Shown piece after piece: positions 19,265 through 27,853 of a stretch of DNA of 64,000 bases (the stretch's first letter is position 1; each line of letters begins with the position of its first letter). Under the pieces are notes generated by a model, which saw only the letters and a list, made by a program, of their open reading frames with translations, did not search any database and was not told the origin of the DNA. The position numbers and the translations under genes were made by a program. This DNA comes from Aquabacterium sp. Lineage in GTDB: Bacteria > Pseudomonadota > Gammaproteobacteria > Burkholderiales > Burkholderiaceae_C. The stretch spans positions 310,001-374,000 of the forward strand of contig JAURXM010000131.1 in the NCBI GenBank assembly GCA_030654395.1. The letters run 5' to 3'.

Positions 19265-20527
19265 TCAAGAGTGGGAGCCAACATGGGCGCCCTGGGGTTC
19301 ACCACGCAACACATCGCGTCCGTGAACTTCGGTGAAATACATCCAGATCAGCGAGACCCAAACCACGCCATACAGCAACATGAAGGCGCTTGAGCGCACA
19401 CCGGTCAAGTCCAGCAAGAAGCCAAACGCGATAGGCAATACAAAGCCGCCCATGCCGCCCGCCAAGCCAACGATGCCGGAGATGGCGCCAATGTTGGTGG
19501 GGTAGTCATCACTGATGTATTTGAAGACGCTGGCCTTACCAAAGGCAAAGGCGATCCCCAAGGTGAACATCAAGGCCGTGAAGGTATAAACGTTCAAACC
19601 AATGTGAAAGGTCTTGGCGCCGTTGATGGTCATGACCGTGAAATCTGTTTGGGGATAGCTCAACAGGAACAAGCAGATCCAGCTGGCCCACAACACCCAC
19701 CATGTCACCTTGTGGGCACCATGCTTGTCGGACAGGTAGCCGCCGATGGCACGCAGCACGCCGCCAGGCAATGAGAAGCAAGCGGCCAGCAACGCGGCCA
19801 CACGGATGTCCAAGCCGTACTCACCCACGTAGTACTGGACCATCCACAAGCTCAAGCCCACGTAGCCACCAAAGACAATGCTGTAGTACTGGCAATAGCG
19901 CAGCACACGGGGGTCTTTCAAAGTCTTGAGTTGGTCTTTGAAACTGGCCTTTGACTGCACAAGGTGCGAAGGGTCAGAGGCACTGCCCAACCAAAACAAA
20001 ATGGCCGTACCCAACATGACTGCTGCGTAGACTTGGGGCACCATGGCCCAGCCGAAGGCCACGATCAAGCCTGGTGCGATAAACTTATTGACCGCCGCGC
20101 CTGAGTTACCTGCCCCGAAAACACCCATGGCAAAACCCTGCTGGTTCTTGGGGAACCAACGCGCCACGTAAGGTGTACCGACCGAGAACGAGCCGCCAGC
20201 CACGCCCACAAACATGCCCAGCACCAAAAAATGCCAGTACTGCGTGGCGTAGCTCATCAACCAGATGGGTACGACGCAGGACAGCATCGTGATGAACAGC
20301 ACAATGCGACCACCAAAGCGGTCGGTCCAAATACCCAGTGGGACGCGTATCAATGAACCCGTGAGCACGGGCATGGCCGTCAAGAGGCCAAACTGGGTGG
20401 CGTTGAGGCCCAGCATTTTCTTGATCGGGATGCCAATCACCCCGAACATCATCCACACCATGAAGCACACCGTAAAGGCCAGTGTGCTCACACCTAAGAC
20501 TGATAAAGCTTGTCGCCGCGAAGACAT
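19265..20527 (-). CDS. narK1: Nitrate transporter, NarK1 type
   Basis: A 420-residue MFS transporter of about 12 spans and the first gene of the nar operon. The nitrate-signature region after span four reads GVAGGSFSVGTPYVARWFP, and a second Gly-rich stretch (GIVGLAGGMGGFVLPIAFG) lies near the C-terminus. NarK1-type proteins are proposed proton/nitrate symporters that start respiration before nitrite builds up. GGAG precedes the ATG by about six bases. The 3' end abuts narK2 directly. Confidence 0.92.
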   Translation of the reverse strand: MSSRRQALSVLGVSTLAFTVCFMVWMMFGVIGIPIKKMLGLNATQFGLLTAMPVLTGSLIRVPLGIWTDRFGGRIVLFITMLSCVVPIWLMSYATQYWHFLVLGMFVGVAGGSFSVGTPYVARWFPKNQQGFAMGVFGAGNSGAAVNKFIAPGLIVAFGWAMVPQVYAAVMLGTAILFWLGSASDPSHLVQSKASFKDQLKTLKDPRVLRYCQYYSIVFGGYVGLSLWMVQYYVGEYGLDIRVAALLAACFSLPGGVLRAIGGYLSDKHGAHKVTWWVLWASWICLFLLSYPQTDFTVMTINGAKTFHIGLNVYTFTALMFTLGIAFAFGKASVFKYISDDYPTNIGAISGIVGLAGGMGGFVLPIAFGFLLDLTGVRSSAFMLLYGVVWVSLIWMYFTEVHGRDVLRGEPQGAHVGSHS

Positions 20528-20613
20528 GGGAAACTCCTATTCCGATGTCTAGCAGTGTCGAAAAATCAGTCTCCCTTGAATATCCTTCTGTCGGTCAAAC
20601 GCCATCATCCGAA

Positions 20614-20648
20614 AGGAGTAGCCCGCACCTAAACTTGATCTGGGTCAG
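20614..20648 (-). promoter_or_regulatory. Candidate NarL heptamer and FNR-like box before narK1
   Basis: On the minus strand TACTCCT (20614-20620) fits the NarL heptamer TACYYMT. Upstream of it CTGAC-CCAG-ATCAA (20635-20648) has one perfect FNR half and one poor half, and lies over the narL 3' end. They sit 87-121 bp before the narK1 ATG. This is the arrangement expected of a nitrate- and anoxia-induced promoter. The decamer AAAGGAGTAG around the heptamer recurs before moaA at 24400. Confidence 0.4.
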
Positions 20649-21336
20649 TTACAGCATAGACCGCAGCCTGCACCCGCGAGCTCAGGTTGAGCTTGCGAAA
20701 GATGTGCTGAACATGGATTTTCACGGTGGTCTCGGCGATATTGAGCGTGCGTGCAATGGCCTTGTTGCTGGCACCCAGCGCGATCTCACGGAGGATTTCC
20801 CTCTCGCGCGGTGACAACTTGGACGCGCCCAATGGTGTCACCACAGGGGCTTCTTCGGCGGGTTCCTCAGACGTATCCACGGCATCAACAGGGCCAGTCA
20901 CCGCCTGCTGGAATGCCGAGACCAGCTTGCTGGTCATGTCTGGCGACACCACAGATTCACCTGCTCGCACACGCACGATGGCTTCGACCAACTCATCGCC
21001 CTCGATCGTTTTGAGCAAATAGCCCGCTGCCCCACGTGACAAGGCTTGCGCCAAATCCTGCGCATCCTCACTGACGGTCAACATGACGATGCGGGACTGC
21101 GGTGCAGCGGCATACAACTGCGGCAAGGCCTCTACGCCGTGCACCCCTGGCAGGTGGTTATCGAGCAGGATGACATCGGGCTGATGACGCTGAGCCAGCT
21201 TGATCGCATCACCGGCATCACCGGCCTCGGCCACCACACTCAAACGAGCGTCGCTTGACAGCAAGGCGATCAGCCCGCGGCGAAACAGGTTGTGGTCATC
21301 GACCACCAGAAGGCGCACGGGCAAGTTGTCTGTCAT
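20629..21336 (-). CDS. narL: Nitrate/nitrite response regulator
   Basis: A 235-residue two-component regulator. The receiver domain carries the acidic pair in VVDDHNLFRR, the phosphorylated Asp in DVILLDNHLPG and the Thr/Lys positions (MLTVSED, LLKTIEGDE). The C-terminal LuxR-type HTH is LSPREREILREIALGASNKAIARTLNI followed by TVKIHVQHIFRKL. A Glu/Pro-rich linker (DAVDTSEEPAEEAPVV) separates them. Its start overlaps the narX stop, and its target promoter for narK1 lies directly downstream. Confidence 0.93.
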   Translation of the reverse strand: MTDNLPVRLLVVDDHNLFRRGLIALLSSDARLSVVAEAGDAGDAIKLAQRHQPDVILLDNHLPGVHGVEALPQLYAAAPQSRIVMLTVSEDAQDLAQALSRGAAGYLLKTIEGDELVEAIVRVRAGESVVSPDMTSKLVSAFQQAVTGPVDAVDTSEEPAEEAPVVTPLGASKLSPREREILREIALGASNKAIARTLNIAETTVKIHVQHIFRKLNLSSRVQAAVYAVTDPDQV

Positions 21337-23363
21337 ACGGATACAGTGTCAATGGCTGGTTGAAGGGCAGTCGGGCTGGCCACCCACTTGGGTAGCTGAA
21401 GCTCAATGCGCGTGCCCATCGGGTTGGATTCAAAATGCAGCGAGCCACCGATGCGCAAGGCGCGCTCTTTCATGATGCTCAGGCCAACATGGGTGCCGTC
21501 CGGCGGCGGGGCTGCGACCTCGAATCCGCAGCCATCGTCACGAACCGAGACGCACCATGAGGGCTGTGTCTTGACGTCGACCCAGACTTGGCGAGCGTGG
21601 GCGTGTTTGCGCACGTTGGACAAGGCCTCTTGCACAATGTGCAGGACTTGTATTTGCACATCGGACGGCAAAGGCAAGCCCTGCGCATCCATGCTCAAAT
21701 GGCTGCGCAGGCCAGACTGAAGATCAAACTTGGACAAGGTTTCGCGCAAGGCCGGCTCAATGTCCTCTGTGTGCGTGCGGACGCGAAAGTGCAGCAACAG
21801 CTCTCGGACATCGTTGTAGCTCTCACGCACACCGGCATCCAACTCGGTCATCGTGGCATCGATGGCCGCCTGATCGGCACGCGCCATGGCATCGCGCAAT
21901 AATTTCATTTGAATTTTCAAGAAGGCCAAGGATTGAGCGATCGAGTCATGCAGCTCTTGCGCCAGCAGTTTGCGCTCACCCGACACGGCCGCTTCACGAT
22001 CCAGCGCCGCAGCACGCAGGCTTTCCATGGCACCCGCTAAATGGCTGGCCAGCGCCTCAAAAAGGCCCCGCTCCTCATCAGAGAAATGGGGATCGCCCCG
22101 ATAGAACAACTCGATCTCGCCCAGCACGCGCTGATGCAAACCCAAGGGCACGGTGACCAAGGTGCTGTAACCCGCACGCTCGCAGTGATCCTTGATCTGC
22201 TTGCCAGCCGCTTTGCGGGCGCTGTCTCGTGCGGCATCCAAGATGGGGATGACCTTGAGGCCAGGCATGAGGCCAGGCTGCACTTCAGCCCCGCAAAGGC
22301 AGTCACCGGACAACACGCATTGCTCGTCCTCAGACATGACTTTAGGCAAGCAGTCGCTGGCCAGCAGCACATAACGCGCATTGGCCTCATCCGACCAGCG
22401 GATGGCCACGGCATCGGCCTGTGTGATGCGACGCATCTTCTGCGCGAACCCCTGCGCCAACTGCTGCAAGGTGTCGGCTTTGGCCACAAAAGCGGCCACC
22501 TCATACAAAGCACTGAGGCGCTGCTGCTTGATCTCTAGGCCTGCTGTCTTCTCGCTGACCTTGGATGCGAGATCACCGTAGAGGCTCTGAAGGTTATCGG
22601 CCATGTGGTTGAAGCCGTCGGCCAGCGCGCCCAGCTCATCGCTTGTATCGACGTCCACGCGCGTACTGAACTCACCTTGCTCGATGCGGCGCAAAGCCTG
22701 TTTCAAACGCTCAACAGGCTCCAGCACCACCACGTGTCCGGCATACATCAAGGCCATGGCACTCAGCACAGCCAGCGCCATCATGGCCAACTGAAAGTTG
22801 TGTAGCAGCGTTGTCCAATAGGCAATATGGCGTTCAATGGCTGAGACGAACGCGTCAATGCGCCCGACGAAATCATCCACACTGACCCGCAATGCGGCAG
22901 AAACCGGTGCACCATGGCCGATCTCCAGTGCGCGCTGACGCAACACGACCCAATCATCTGATACGCCTTGGAACTGGATGCGGGTGTCGGCATCCCAAGG
23001 CACACTCAAAGGCCGCCCAGGATCACCTGTGCGCAATAACAGCAAGCCTGTTTCGAAATCCTGAAGCCGGCGCTCCACGTCGGGCAGGAACAAGGCACGC
23101 TCTATCGTCGGGTGCTGCAAACTAAGCGCCAACTGATAACTGCGCATGCGCATGCGCCCGGCTTCGTTCACCGCCGCAGCACCGCCCTCTAACTGCCAAG
23201 TCACCCACAAGGTCAAGCCGATCGAAGCCAAGGCCAGCACCAAGAAAACGCTGCCGATGGCCAATAGCTTGGATGCCAAGCCTACGCTGGCGACACGCCG
23301 CGCCCTGCCCCCAAGCTGATCCAAGGGGTCGGGTTCTAGTGAGTCTTCAGGTTTGTCAGCCAT
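21333..23363 (-). CDS. narX: Nitrate/nitrite sensor histidine kinase
   Basis: A 676-residue membrane sensor that phosphorylates NarL. Features in order: TM1 (about 32-55), periplasmic P-box with the nitrate-binding Arg (NEAGRMRMRSYQLAL, about 66-80), TM2 near 215, HAMP (LEPVERLKQALRRIEQGEF), a GAF-like central module with CVLSGDCLCG, the H-box LAQELHDSIAQSLAF and a HATPase domain with VQEALSNVRKHA and DDGCGFE. The start MADKPED is 12 bp after the moaA stop. The P-box is close to the E. coli NarX/NarQ pattern. Confidence 0.93.
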   Translation of the reverse strand: MADKPEDSLEPDPLDQLGGRARRVASVGLASKLLAIGSVFLVLALASIGLTLWVTWQLEGGAAAVNEAGRMRMRSYQLALSLQHPTIERALFLPDVERRLQDFETGLLLLRTGDPGRPLSVPWDADTRIQFQGVSDDWVVLRQRALEIGHGAPVSAALRVSVDDFVGRIDAFVSAIERHIAYWTTLLHNFQLAMMALAVLSAMALMYAGHVVVLEPVERLKQALRRIEQGEFSTRVDVDTSDELGALADGFNHMADNLQSLYGDLASKVSEKTAGLEIKQQRLSALYEVAAFVAKADTLQQLAQGFAQKMRRITQADAVAIRWSDEANARYVLLASDCLPKVMSEDEQCVLSGDCLCGAEVQPGLMPGLKVIPILDAARDSARKAAGKQIKDHCERAGYSTLVTVPLGLHQRVLGEIELFYRGDPHFSDEERGLFEALASHLAGAMESLRAAALDREAAVSGERKLLAQELHDSIAQSLAFLKIQMKLLRDAMARADQAAIDATMTELDAGVRESYNDVRELLLHFRVRTHTEDIEPALRETLSKFDLQSGLRSHLSMDAQGLPLPSDVQIQVLHIVQEALSNVRKHAHARQVWVDVKTQPSWCVSVRDDGCGFEVAAPPPDGTHVGLSIMKERALRIGGSLHFESNPMGTRIELQLPKWVASPTALQPAIDTVSV

Positions 23364-23374
23364 GACGGCTATTG

Positions 23375-24355
23375 TCACCCACCTGTTTGCGACATGAAGC
23401 GCACAATTTGCTCAGGGCGCTCGTTGAACTCATGCCGCTCTGGCTTGACAGCCACCCCAGCCACAATGGCATCGGTCAATGCCGCATCAGTGGCCCCGGC
23501 CCGCAACATCTCGCCCAAGGGTACGCTGTCGTTTTGCCCCAAACACAGGTAGAGCGTGCCATCCACACCCAAGCGAACCCGGTTGCAGCTGGCACAAAAA
23601 TGGCGCGACATCGGCGTGATCACACCCAAGCTCATGCCGCCGTCTGGCGTGCGCCAGTAGCGAGCAGGCCCTGCGCCCTGCCCCATGATGTGAGGGATCA
23701 GGCCATGCTGGGCGGCCAAGCTGTCGCCCAGTCGACTCAAATCAACGCCCTGCGAGGCACGACCTGTGTCACCCACCGGCATGGGTTCGATCAGCCTCAA
23801 CACAAAACCCTGCTCAATGGCAAAAGCCACCATGCGCTGAACCTCAGTCAGATTCACATCCGACTGAACCACCATATTGAGCTTGATGGGCGTGAAGCCT
23901 GCAGCGCGCGCGGCACGCAAGCCTTCGAGCACATCGTCCAAACAATCGCGCCCAGTGATGCGGGCAAAACAGGCCGGGTCCAGCGAATCAAGGCTGATGT
24001 TGAGCCGACTCACTCCAGCATCGCGCAGGGATTTCGCATGGCGAGACAACTGGGTGCCATTGCTGGACACCGACAAATCACGCAAGCCGTCTAGTCCTGC
24101 CAGTTGCCGAGCCAAATCCACCACGCCACGGCGCAACAAGGGCTCACCGCCTGTCAATCGCACCTTGCTCACGCCCAAGCGCACGAACAGGCCAACCAAG
24201 CGCGCCATCTCATCGTGCTGCAACCAGTGTGCAGGCTCCTCAAAGCCGTTAAAGCCCTTGGGCAAGCAGTAGGTGCAGCGCAAGTCGCAACGGTCAGTCA
24301 CGGACACGCGCAAGTAGTCAATAGGACGCTGGAACGAATCAATCAGGCTGCTCAT
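23375..24355 (-). CDS. moaA: GTP 3',8-cyclase, molybdenum cofactor step 1
   Basis: A 326-residue radical SAM enzyme that starts molybdopterin synthesis, the cofactor NarG needs. The SAM cluster is Cys23, Cys27 and Cys30 in DRCDLRCTYC. The C-terminal cluster is in HFCASCNRVRLGVDG...YLCLG, and the protein ends with the required Gly-Gly (SQTGG). The start at 24355 excludes an unrelated N-terminal stretch of the open frame. It is the first gene of moaA-narX-narL, so cofactor supply and nitrate sensing share one transcript. Confidence 0.94.
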   Translation of the reverse strand: MSSLIDSFQRPIDYLRVSVTDRCDLRCTYCLPKGFNGFEEPAHWLQHDEMARLVGLFVRLGVSKVRLTGGEPLLRRGVVDLARQLAGLDGLRDLSVSSNGTQLSRHAKSLRDAGVSRLNISLDSLDPACFARITGRDCLDDVLEGLRAARAAGFTPIKLNMVVQSDVNLTEVQRMVAFAIEQGFVLRLIEPMPVGDTGRASQGVDLSRLGDSLAAQHGLIPHIMGQGAGPARYWRTPDGGMSLGVITPMSRHFCASCNRVRLGVDGTLYLCLGQNDSVPLGEMLRAGATDAALTDAIVAGVAVKPERHEFNERPEQIVRFMSQTGG

Positions 24356-24392
24356 ATGCCCCGACTTTAAACACGGGGGCGCAGACTGGCTA

Positions 24393-24409
24393 TTGATCAA
24401 AAGGAGTAG
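24393..24409 (-). promoter_or_regulatory. NarL-like heptamer and TTGATCAA in the moaA/hemerythrin gap
   Basis: The 73-bp gap between the divergent genes holds TTGATCAA (24393-24400) and AAAGGAGTAG (24400-24409), whose minus strand contains TACTCCT, a NarL heptamer match. AAGGA-GTAGT-TCCTT (24401-24415) is also an inverted repeat. The same decamer in the same orientation is found before narK1. TTGATCAA lacks the four-base FNR spacer, so it is not a canonical FNR box. Confidence 0.4.
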
Positions 24410-24428
24410 TTCCTTGCCATACTGAGGC

Positions 24429-24995
24429 ATGCGCATCCCTCTACAGCCCGTCGCCCCCAGCATCGATGACCCGATTGAGTTGTTGCTGGCTTGCCATGAC
24501 AAGGTTCGCCACTTTGCCAATTTGGCCCAGCGACTGAGAGATCACTTGAACAAGCTGCCTGAAGCCGCCCCCGTGGACACACCAGCGCAAGAGGCTGCAC
24601 AAGCGATCTTGCGCTACTTCACTGTCGCCGCACCCTTGCATCACGCAGATGAGGAGATCGACCTGTTCCCTGCCTTGCGGCTTGTGGGTACGCCAGAGCT
24701 GCGCGCTCACGTCGACACCCTCACAGCAGAGCACAGTGAATTGGGTGGCCTGTGGCAGAACTTGCAAACATGGCTGCAAGACATCGCCAAGGGCCACGCA
24801 CACAGACCGCCGGACTGCGTCGATGACTTTGCCCTGCGGTATAGCGCCCATGCCCAGCGCGAAGAGGACGAGGTCTACCCCAGTGCCACGCACATATCGG
24901 TGGGCCAGCTCAAGCGCATCAGTCAGGCCATGGTCAAGCGCCGCACAGGCCAGACTCATTCACCTCATCCACCTAAAGCGCCACTTGGTGAATGA
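24429..24995 (+). CDS. Hemerythrin-like (HHE) domain protein
   Basis: A 188-residue four-helix protein with the hemerythrin metal-ligand pattern: His in ACHDKVRHF, the HHADEEIDLFP motif in helix two, AEHSELGGLW in helix three and RYSAHAQREEDEVYP in helix four. Such proteins bind a di-iron centre and handle O2 or NO, or repair iron centres. It is divergent from moaA and shares a gap with a NarL-like site, so a nitrate/NO-linked role is likely. Its 3' end overlaps that of the convergent phaZ by 23 bp. No good Shine-Dalgarno is visible at this ATG. Confidence 0.82.
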   Translation: MRIPLQPVAPSIDDPIELLLACHDKVRHFANLAQRLRDHLNKLPEAAPVDTPAQEAAQAILRYFTVAAPLHHADEEIDLFPALRLVGTPELRAHVDTLTAEHSELGGLWQNLQTWLQDIAKGHAHRPPDCVDDFALRYSAHAQREEDEVYPSATHISVGQLKRISQAMVKRRTGQTHSPHPPKAPLGE

Positions 24996-26181
24996 CGTCG
25001 CGCACACGGGGGTAGATCTCGTTTTGCCAGCGGCGACCGCTGAACACACCGTAGTGACCTACCCCTGTCTGCACATGGTGCGTCCGCAAGTAAGGCCGCA
25101 CATTGGGGCACAGGTCTTGTGCTGCAACGGTTTGCCCCACGGCGCAAATGTCGTCGCGCTCACCCTCCACCGTGAACAGGGCCGTCTTGCGGATGGCGCT
25201 TGGCTCAACCATGCCATCGCGAAACGTGAGTGCACCGCGCGGCAGGTCATAGGTCTGAAAGACTTTACTCACGGTCTCTAGGTAGAACTCGGCGGGCAAA
25301 TCGGCCACGGCGAAATACTCCTCGTAGAAGGCTTTGACGGATGAGGCCTTTTCACCATCGCCCTCACCGTTGGTGATCAATTTGTGCATATCCTCAAAAG
25401 CCTTGAGATGGCGCGCCATGTTCATGCTCAAAAAAGCCGACACCTGCACAAAGCCTGGATAGACACGCCGCCCTGCCCCGCGCTGGGTCCACGGTACGGT
25501 ATGAACCATTTTTTTCTCGAACCAGTCCATGGATTTGCTGGTGGCCAACTCGTTCACAGCTGTCGGGTTGATGCGGCAATCAATCGGCCCCGCCATGAGC
25601 GTCAGGCTTCGTGGCTGCGCGGGGTGATTGTCTTGCGCCATCAGCGCGGTGGCAGCCAAAGCCGCCACACAAGGCTGACAGATCGCGATCATGTGTGCGC
25701 CTGGGCCCATCGTGGTCAAAAATTGGATCAAGTGGTCTGTGTAATCGTCCAGCCCAAACACACCATGTTGAAGTGGCACATCGCGGGCGTTGTGCCAATC
25801 GGTGATGTAAACATCGTGGTCTTGCAACAAGGTGCGAACCGTGTCGCGCAATAGCGTAGCGAAATGGCCAGACATGGGCGCCACCAACAGCACAGGCGCT
25901 TGATTCAAGTCCCGATCCTTGCGAAAGCGCAGCAAGGTGCCGAACGGTGTGCTCATCACAGTCTCTTCTGTGATCTGACAAGTCAGACCATTGGATTCGA
26001 CCGTATCGATGCCAAACGGCGGTCGGCTGTGTGTCAAACGCCAACGAGAGAACACCTCTGCGGTCGCGATTGCACTGCGAGAGAACACCCCTCCTCGCCC
26101 TAACCACGCGGAGGCATCAACCCCAAGGTTGCGCAGCGGGTCCAGCAGCCGTTGTTGTGTGTCGAACGCGGTATAGAGCAT
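24973..26181 (-). CDS. phaZ: Intracellular poly(3-hydroxybutyrate) depolymerase
   Basis: A 402-residue cytoplasmic depolymerase that degrades stored PHB. It belongs to the class with a Cys nucleophile: the lipase-box position reads AICQPCVAA with Cys168, where Ralstonia PhaZa1 has its catalytic Cys. The N-terminus MLYTAFDTQQRLLDPLRNL is characteristic, and YITDWHNARDVPL with the final DDICAVGQTVAAQDLC...GVGHYGVFSGRRW supplies the Asp/His region. The start at 26181 follows AGGGGA. No signal peptide is present. Confidence 0.9.
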   Translation of the reverse strand: MLYTAFDTQQRLLDPLRNLGVDASAWLGRGGVFSRSAIATAEVFSRWRLTHSRPPFGIDTVESNGLTCQITEETVMSTPFGTLLRFRKDRDLNQAPVLLVAPMSGHFATLLRDTVRTLLQDHDVYITDWHNARDVPLQHGVFGLDDYTDHLIQFLTTMGPGAHMIAICQPCVAALAATALMAQDNHPAQPRSLTLMAGPIDCRINPTAVNELATSKSMDWFEKKMVHTVPWTQRGAGRRVYPGFVQVSAFLSMNMARHLKAFEDMHKLITNGEGDGEKASSVKAFYEEYFAVADLPAEFYLETVSKVFQTYDLPRGALTFRDGMVEPSAIRKTALFTVEGERDDICAVGQTVAAQDLCPNVRPYLRTHHVQTGVGHYGVFSGRRWQNEIYPRVRDVIHQVAL

Positions 26182-26309
26182 GAGATCCCCTAGGGTGACG
26201 GCAGTCATGCCTTCCCGCAAGTTACGGGCCACGCTGGCATGTTGCTTGCTCATTGACTGGGTACCTTCAGCAAGGTGCATCCCCAAACTGTCCTCAACTG
26301 TTGCGCACC

Positions 26310-26960
26310 ATGGCCGTTTTAACCATCACCAGCAAAAACTATTCATCGTGGTCCCTGCGCGGCTGGTTGTTAGCGCGGTTCGCAGGTTTGGATTTCTCTG
26401 AGAAAGTGATCCCCCCTGACGACCCGGCGACGCGGGCAGAAATTTTGCTGCTGTCCTCGTCCAACCGTGTGCCCGACTTGGTGCACAACGGCGTGCATGT
26501 TTGGGACACCATGGCCATCGCCGAATACCTCAACGAGGCGTTTCCGAAGGCCGGTTTATTGCCTGCGGATCAAGCCGCACGGGCCCATTGCCGCGCCATC
26601 TGTGGGGAGATGCATTCCGGGTTCAGCTCGCTGCGATCAGCCTTGCCGATGAACCTGCGTGCGCACTTCCCAAAGTTCAAAGTTTGGTCACGCGCGCAGG
26701 CTGATGTCGACCGCATCACCACGATCTGGCGCGATTGCTTGGACACCTATGGTGGACCCTATTTGTTTGGGCAGCAACGCACCATGGCAGACGCCATGTT
26801 CACCCCCGTGTGCACCCGACTGCGCACCTATGACGTCAACATCGATGCGCAAAGTAGCGCTTACTGCGACCTGATGCTGGGCAGCAGCGAATTTCAGGAC
26901 TGGCTTGCCGCCGCCAAAATGGAGCCCATCGACATGGATGAGCTCGACGTGCCATTTTGA
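26310..26960 (+). CDS. Glutathione S-transferase family protein
   Basis: A 216-residue soluble protein with an N-terminal thioredoxin-like domain (ITSKNYSSWSLRGWLLARFAGLDF, with the glutathione-binding NRVPDLV and WDTMAIAEYL) and a C-terminal helical domain (LFGQQRTMADAMFTPVCTRL). Ser or Tyr near residues 11-13 would be the thiol-activating residue. It is divergent from phaZ. The last 67 bp overlap the 3' end of the convergent transglutaminase gene. Substrate unknown. Confidence 0.88.
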   Translation: MAVLTITSKNYSSWSLRGWLLARFAGLDFSEKVIPPDDPATRAEILLLSSSNRVPDLVHNGVHVWDTMAIAEYLNEAFPKAGLLPADQAARAHCRAICGEMHSGFSSLRSALPMNLRAHFPKFKVWSRAQADVDRITTIWRDCLDTYGGPYLFGQQRTMADAMFTPVCTRLRTYDVNIDAQSSAYCDLMLGSSEFQDWLAAAKMEPIDMDELDVPF

Positions 26961-27853
26961 AGTCTGGTGGTGACGCGCACCGATAAGGTGTGATCTCGGC
27001 CACCCCTGATGACGCCACGCAATGGGGTAACGTCACCAAAGTCCCGGCCATGGGCGACACGGATATGGTGTGTGGCAGGCACGCAGTTGTTGGTGGGGTC
27101 CACATCCAACCAATCATCGGCCAGCGCCAAGCCCATGCCCGGGCACCACACACTCAGCCAAGCGTGCGAGGCATCTGCGCCAACCAACGGTGCCTGCCCA
27201 GCCGGCGGCAAGGTCAACAGATAGCCGCTAACGTAGCGTGCAGCCAAACCGCAAGCCCTCAGGCAACCCAGCATGAGGTGCGCAAAGTCTTGGCACACGC
27301 CCTGACGGCGCTCAAACACCGACAAAATGGGGGTGGAGATGTCGGTAGAGGCTGGCGCATATTTGAAGTCTGCATGGATGCGGCTCATCAGCTCCATGAC
27401 CGCTTCGGCGAGGGGGCGTTCATCCCTCAGGGAGGGCGCCGCATAGTCACGCAACGCATCGTGCATCGGGACATAGGGTGAGGCGTATGAGAACTCACTG
27501 GCGGTTTCAAAAGGTGCGCCCGATCGGTAAATCAGCCTCTCGCGCACTTGCCCACAACGCAAGCCTTGCCTCGGCTGCAGACCTTGGTAGCGGTCCCTGA
27601 CTTGGACAAGACTGCGCGCCACCACCGTCAGCTCCCGGTGTGCGGCATTGATGGCAAAGTAAGCGCGGCTGTTGCCAAAGGCATCACGGCGCGTGCTGTG
27701 ATGGGCTGGCGTGGGGCTGACTGGCATCTCGAACAGCTCCAAGTCTTGACCCGCATCGGACAAAGGCCGCAAGCAAGCGATGTGCTGGGCCATCTCGACC
27801 GGCTGTGCATAGTTGTAGCGTGTTTCGTGCTCGACGCTGAGGCGATCTGTCAT
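26894..27853 (-). CDS. Transglutaminase-like cysteine peptidase (small, last gene of the trio)
   Basis: A 319-residue protein with the bacterial transglutaminase N-terminal region (LSVEHETRYNYAQPVEMAQHIACLRP) followed by the catalytic core: Cys in RRQGVCQDFAHLML, His in DASHAWLSVW and Asp in DDWLDVDPTNN. The start at 27853 overlaps the stop of the ATP-grasp/alpha-E gene (ATGA). Such proteins are predicted peptidases or amide-forming enzymes acting with ATP-grasp ligases. No signal peptide is seen. Confidence 0.87.
   Translation of the reverse strand: MTDRLSVEHETRYNYAQPVEMAQHIACLRPLSDAGQDLELFEMPVSPTPAHHSTRRDAFGNSRAYFAINAAHRELTVVARSLVQVRDRYQGLQPRQGLRCGQVRERLIYRSGAPFETASEFSYASPYVPMHDALRDYAAPSLRDERPLAEAVMELMSRIHADFKYAPASTDISTPILSVFERRQGVCQDFAHLMLGCLRACGLAARYVSGYLLTLPPAGQAPLVGADASHAWLSVWCPGMGLALADDWLDVDPTNNCVPATHHIRVAHGRDFGDVTPLRGVIRGGRDHTLSVRVTTRLQNGTSSSSMSMGSILAAASQS

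Noticed and set aside
24393..24400. TTGATCAA as an FNR box in the moaA gap
   Set aside because: The two half-sites lack the four-base spacer that FNR/DNR binding requires.
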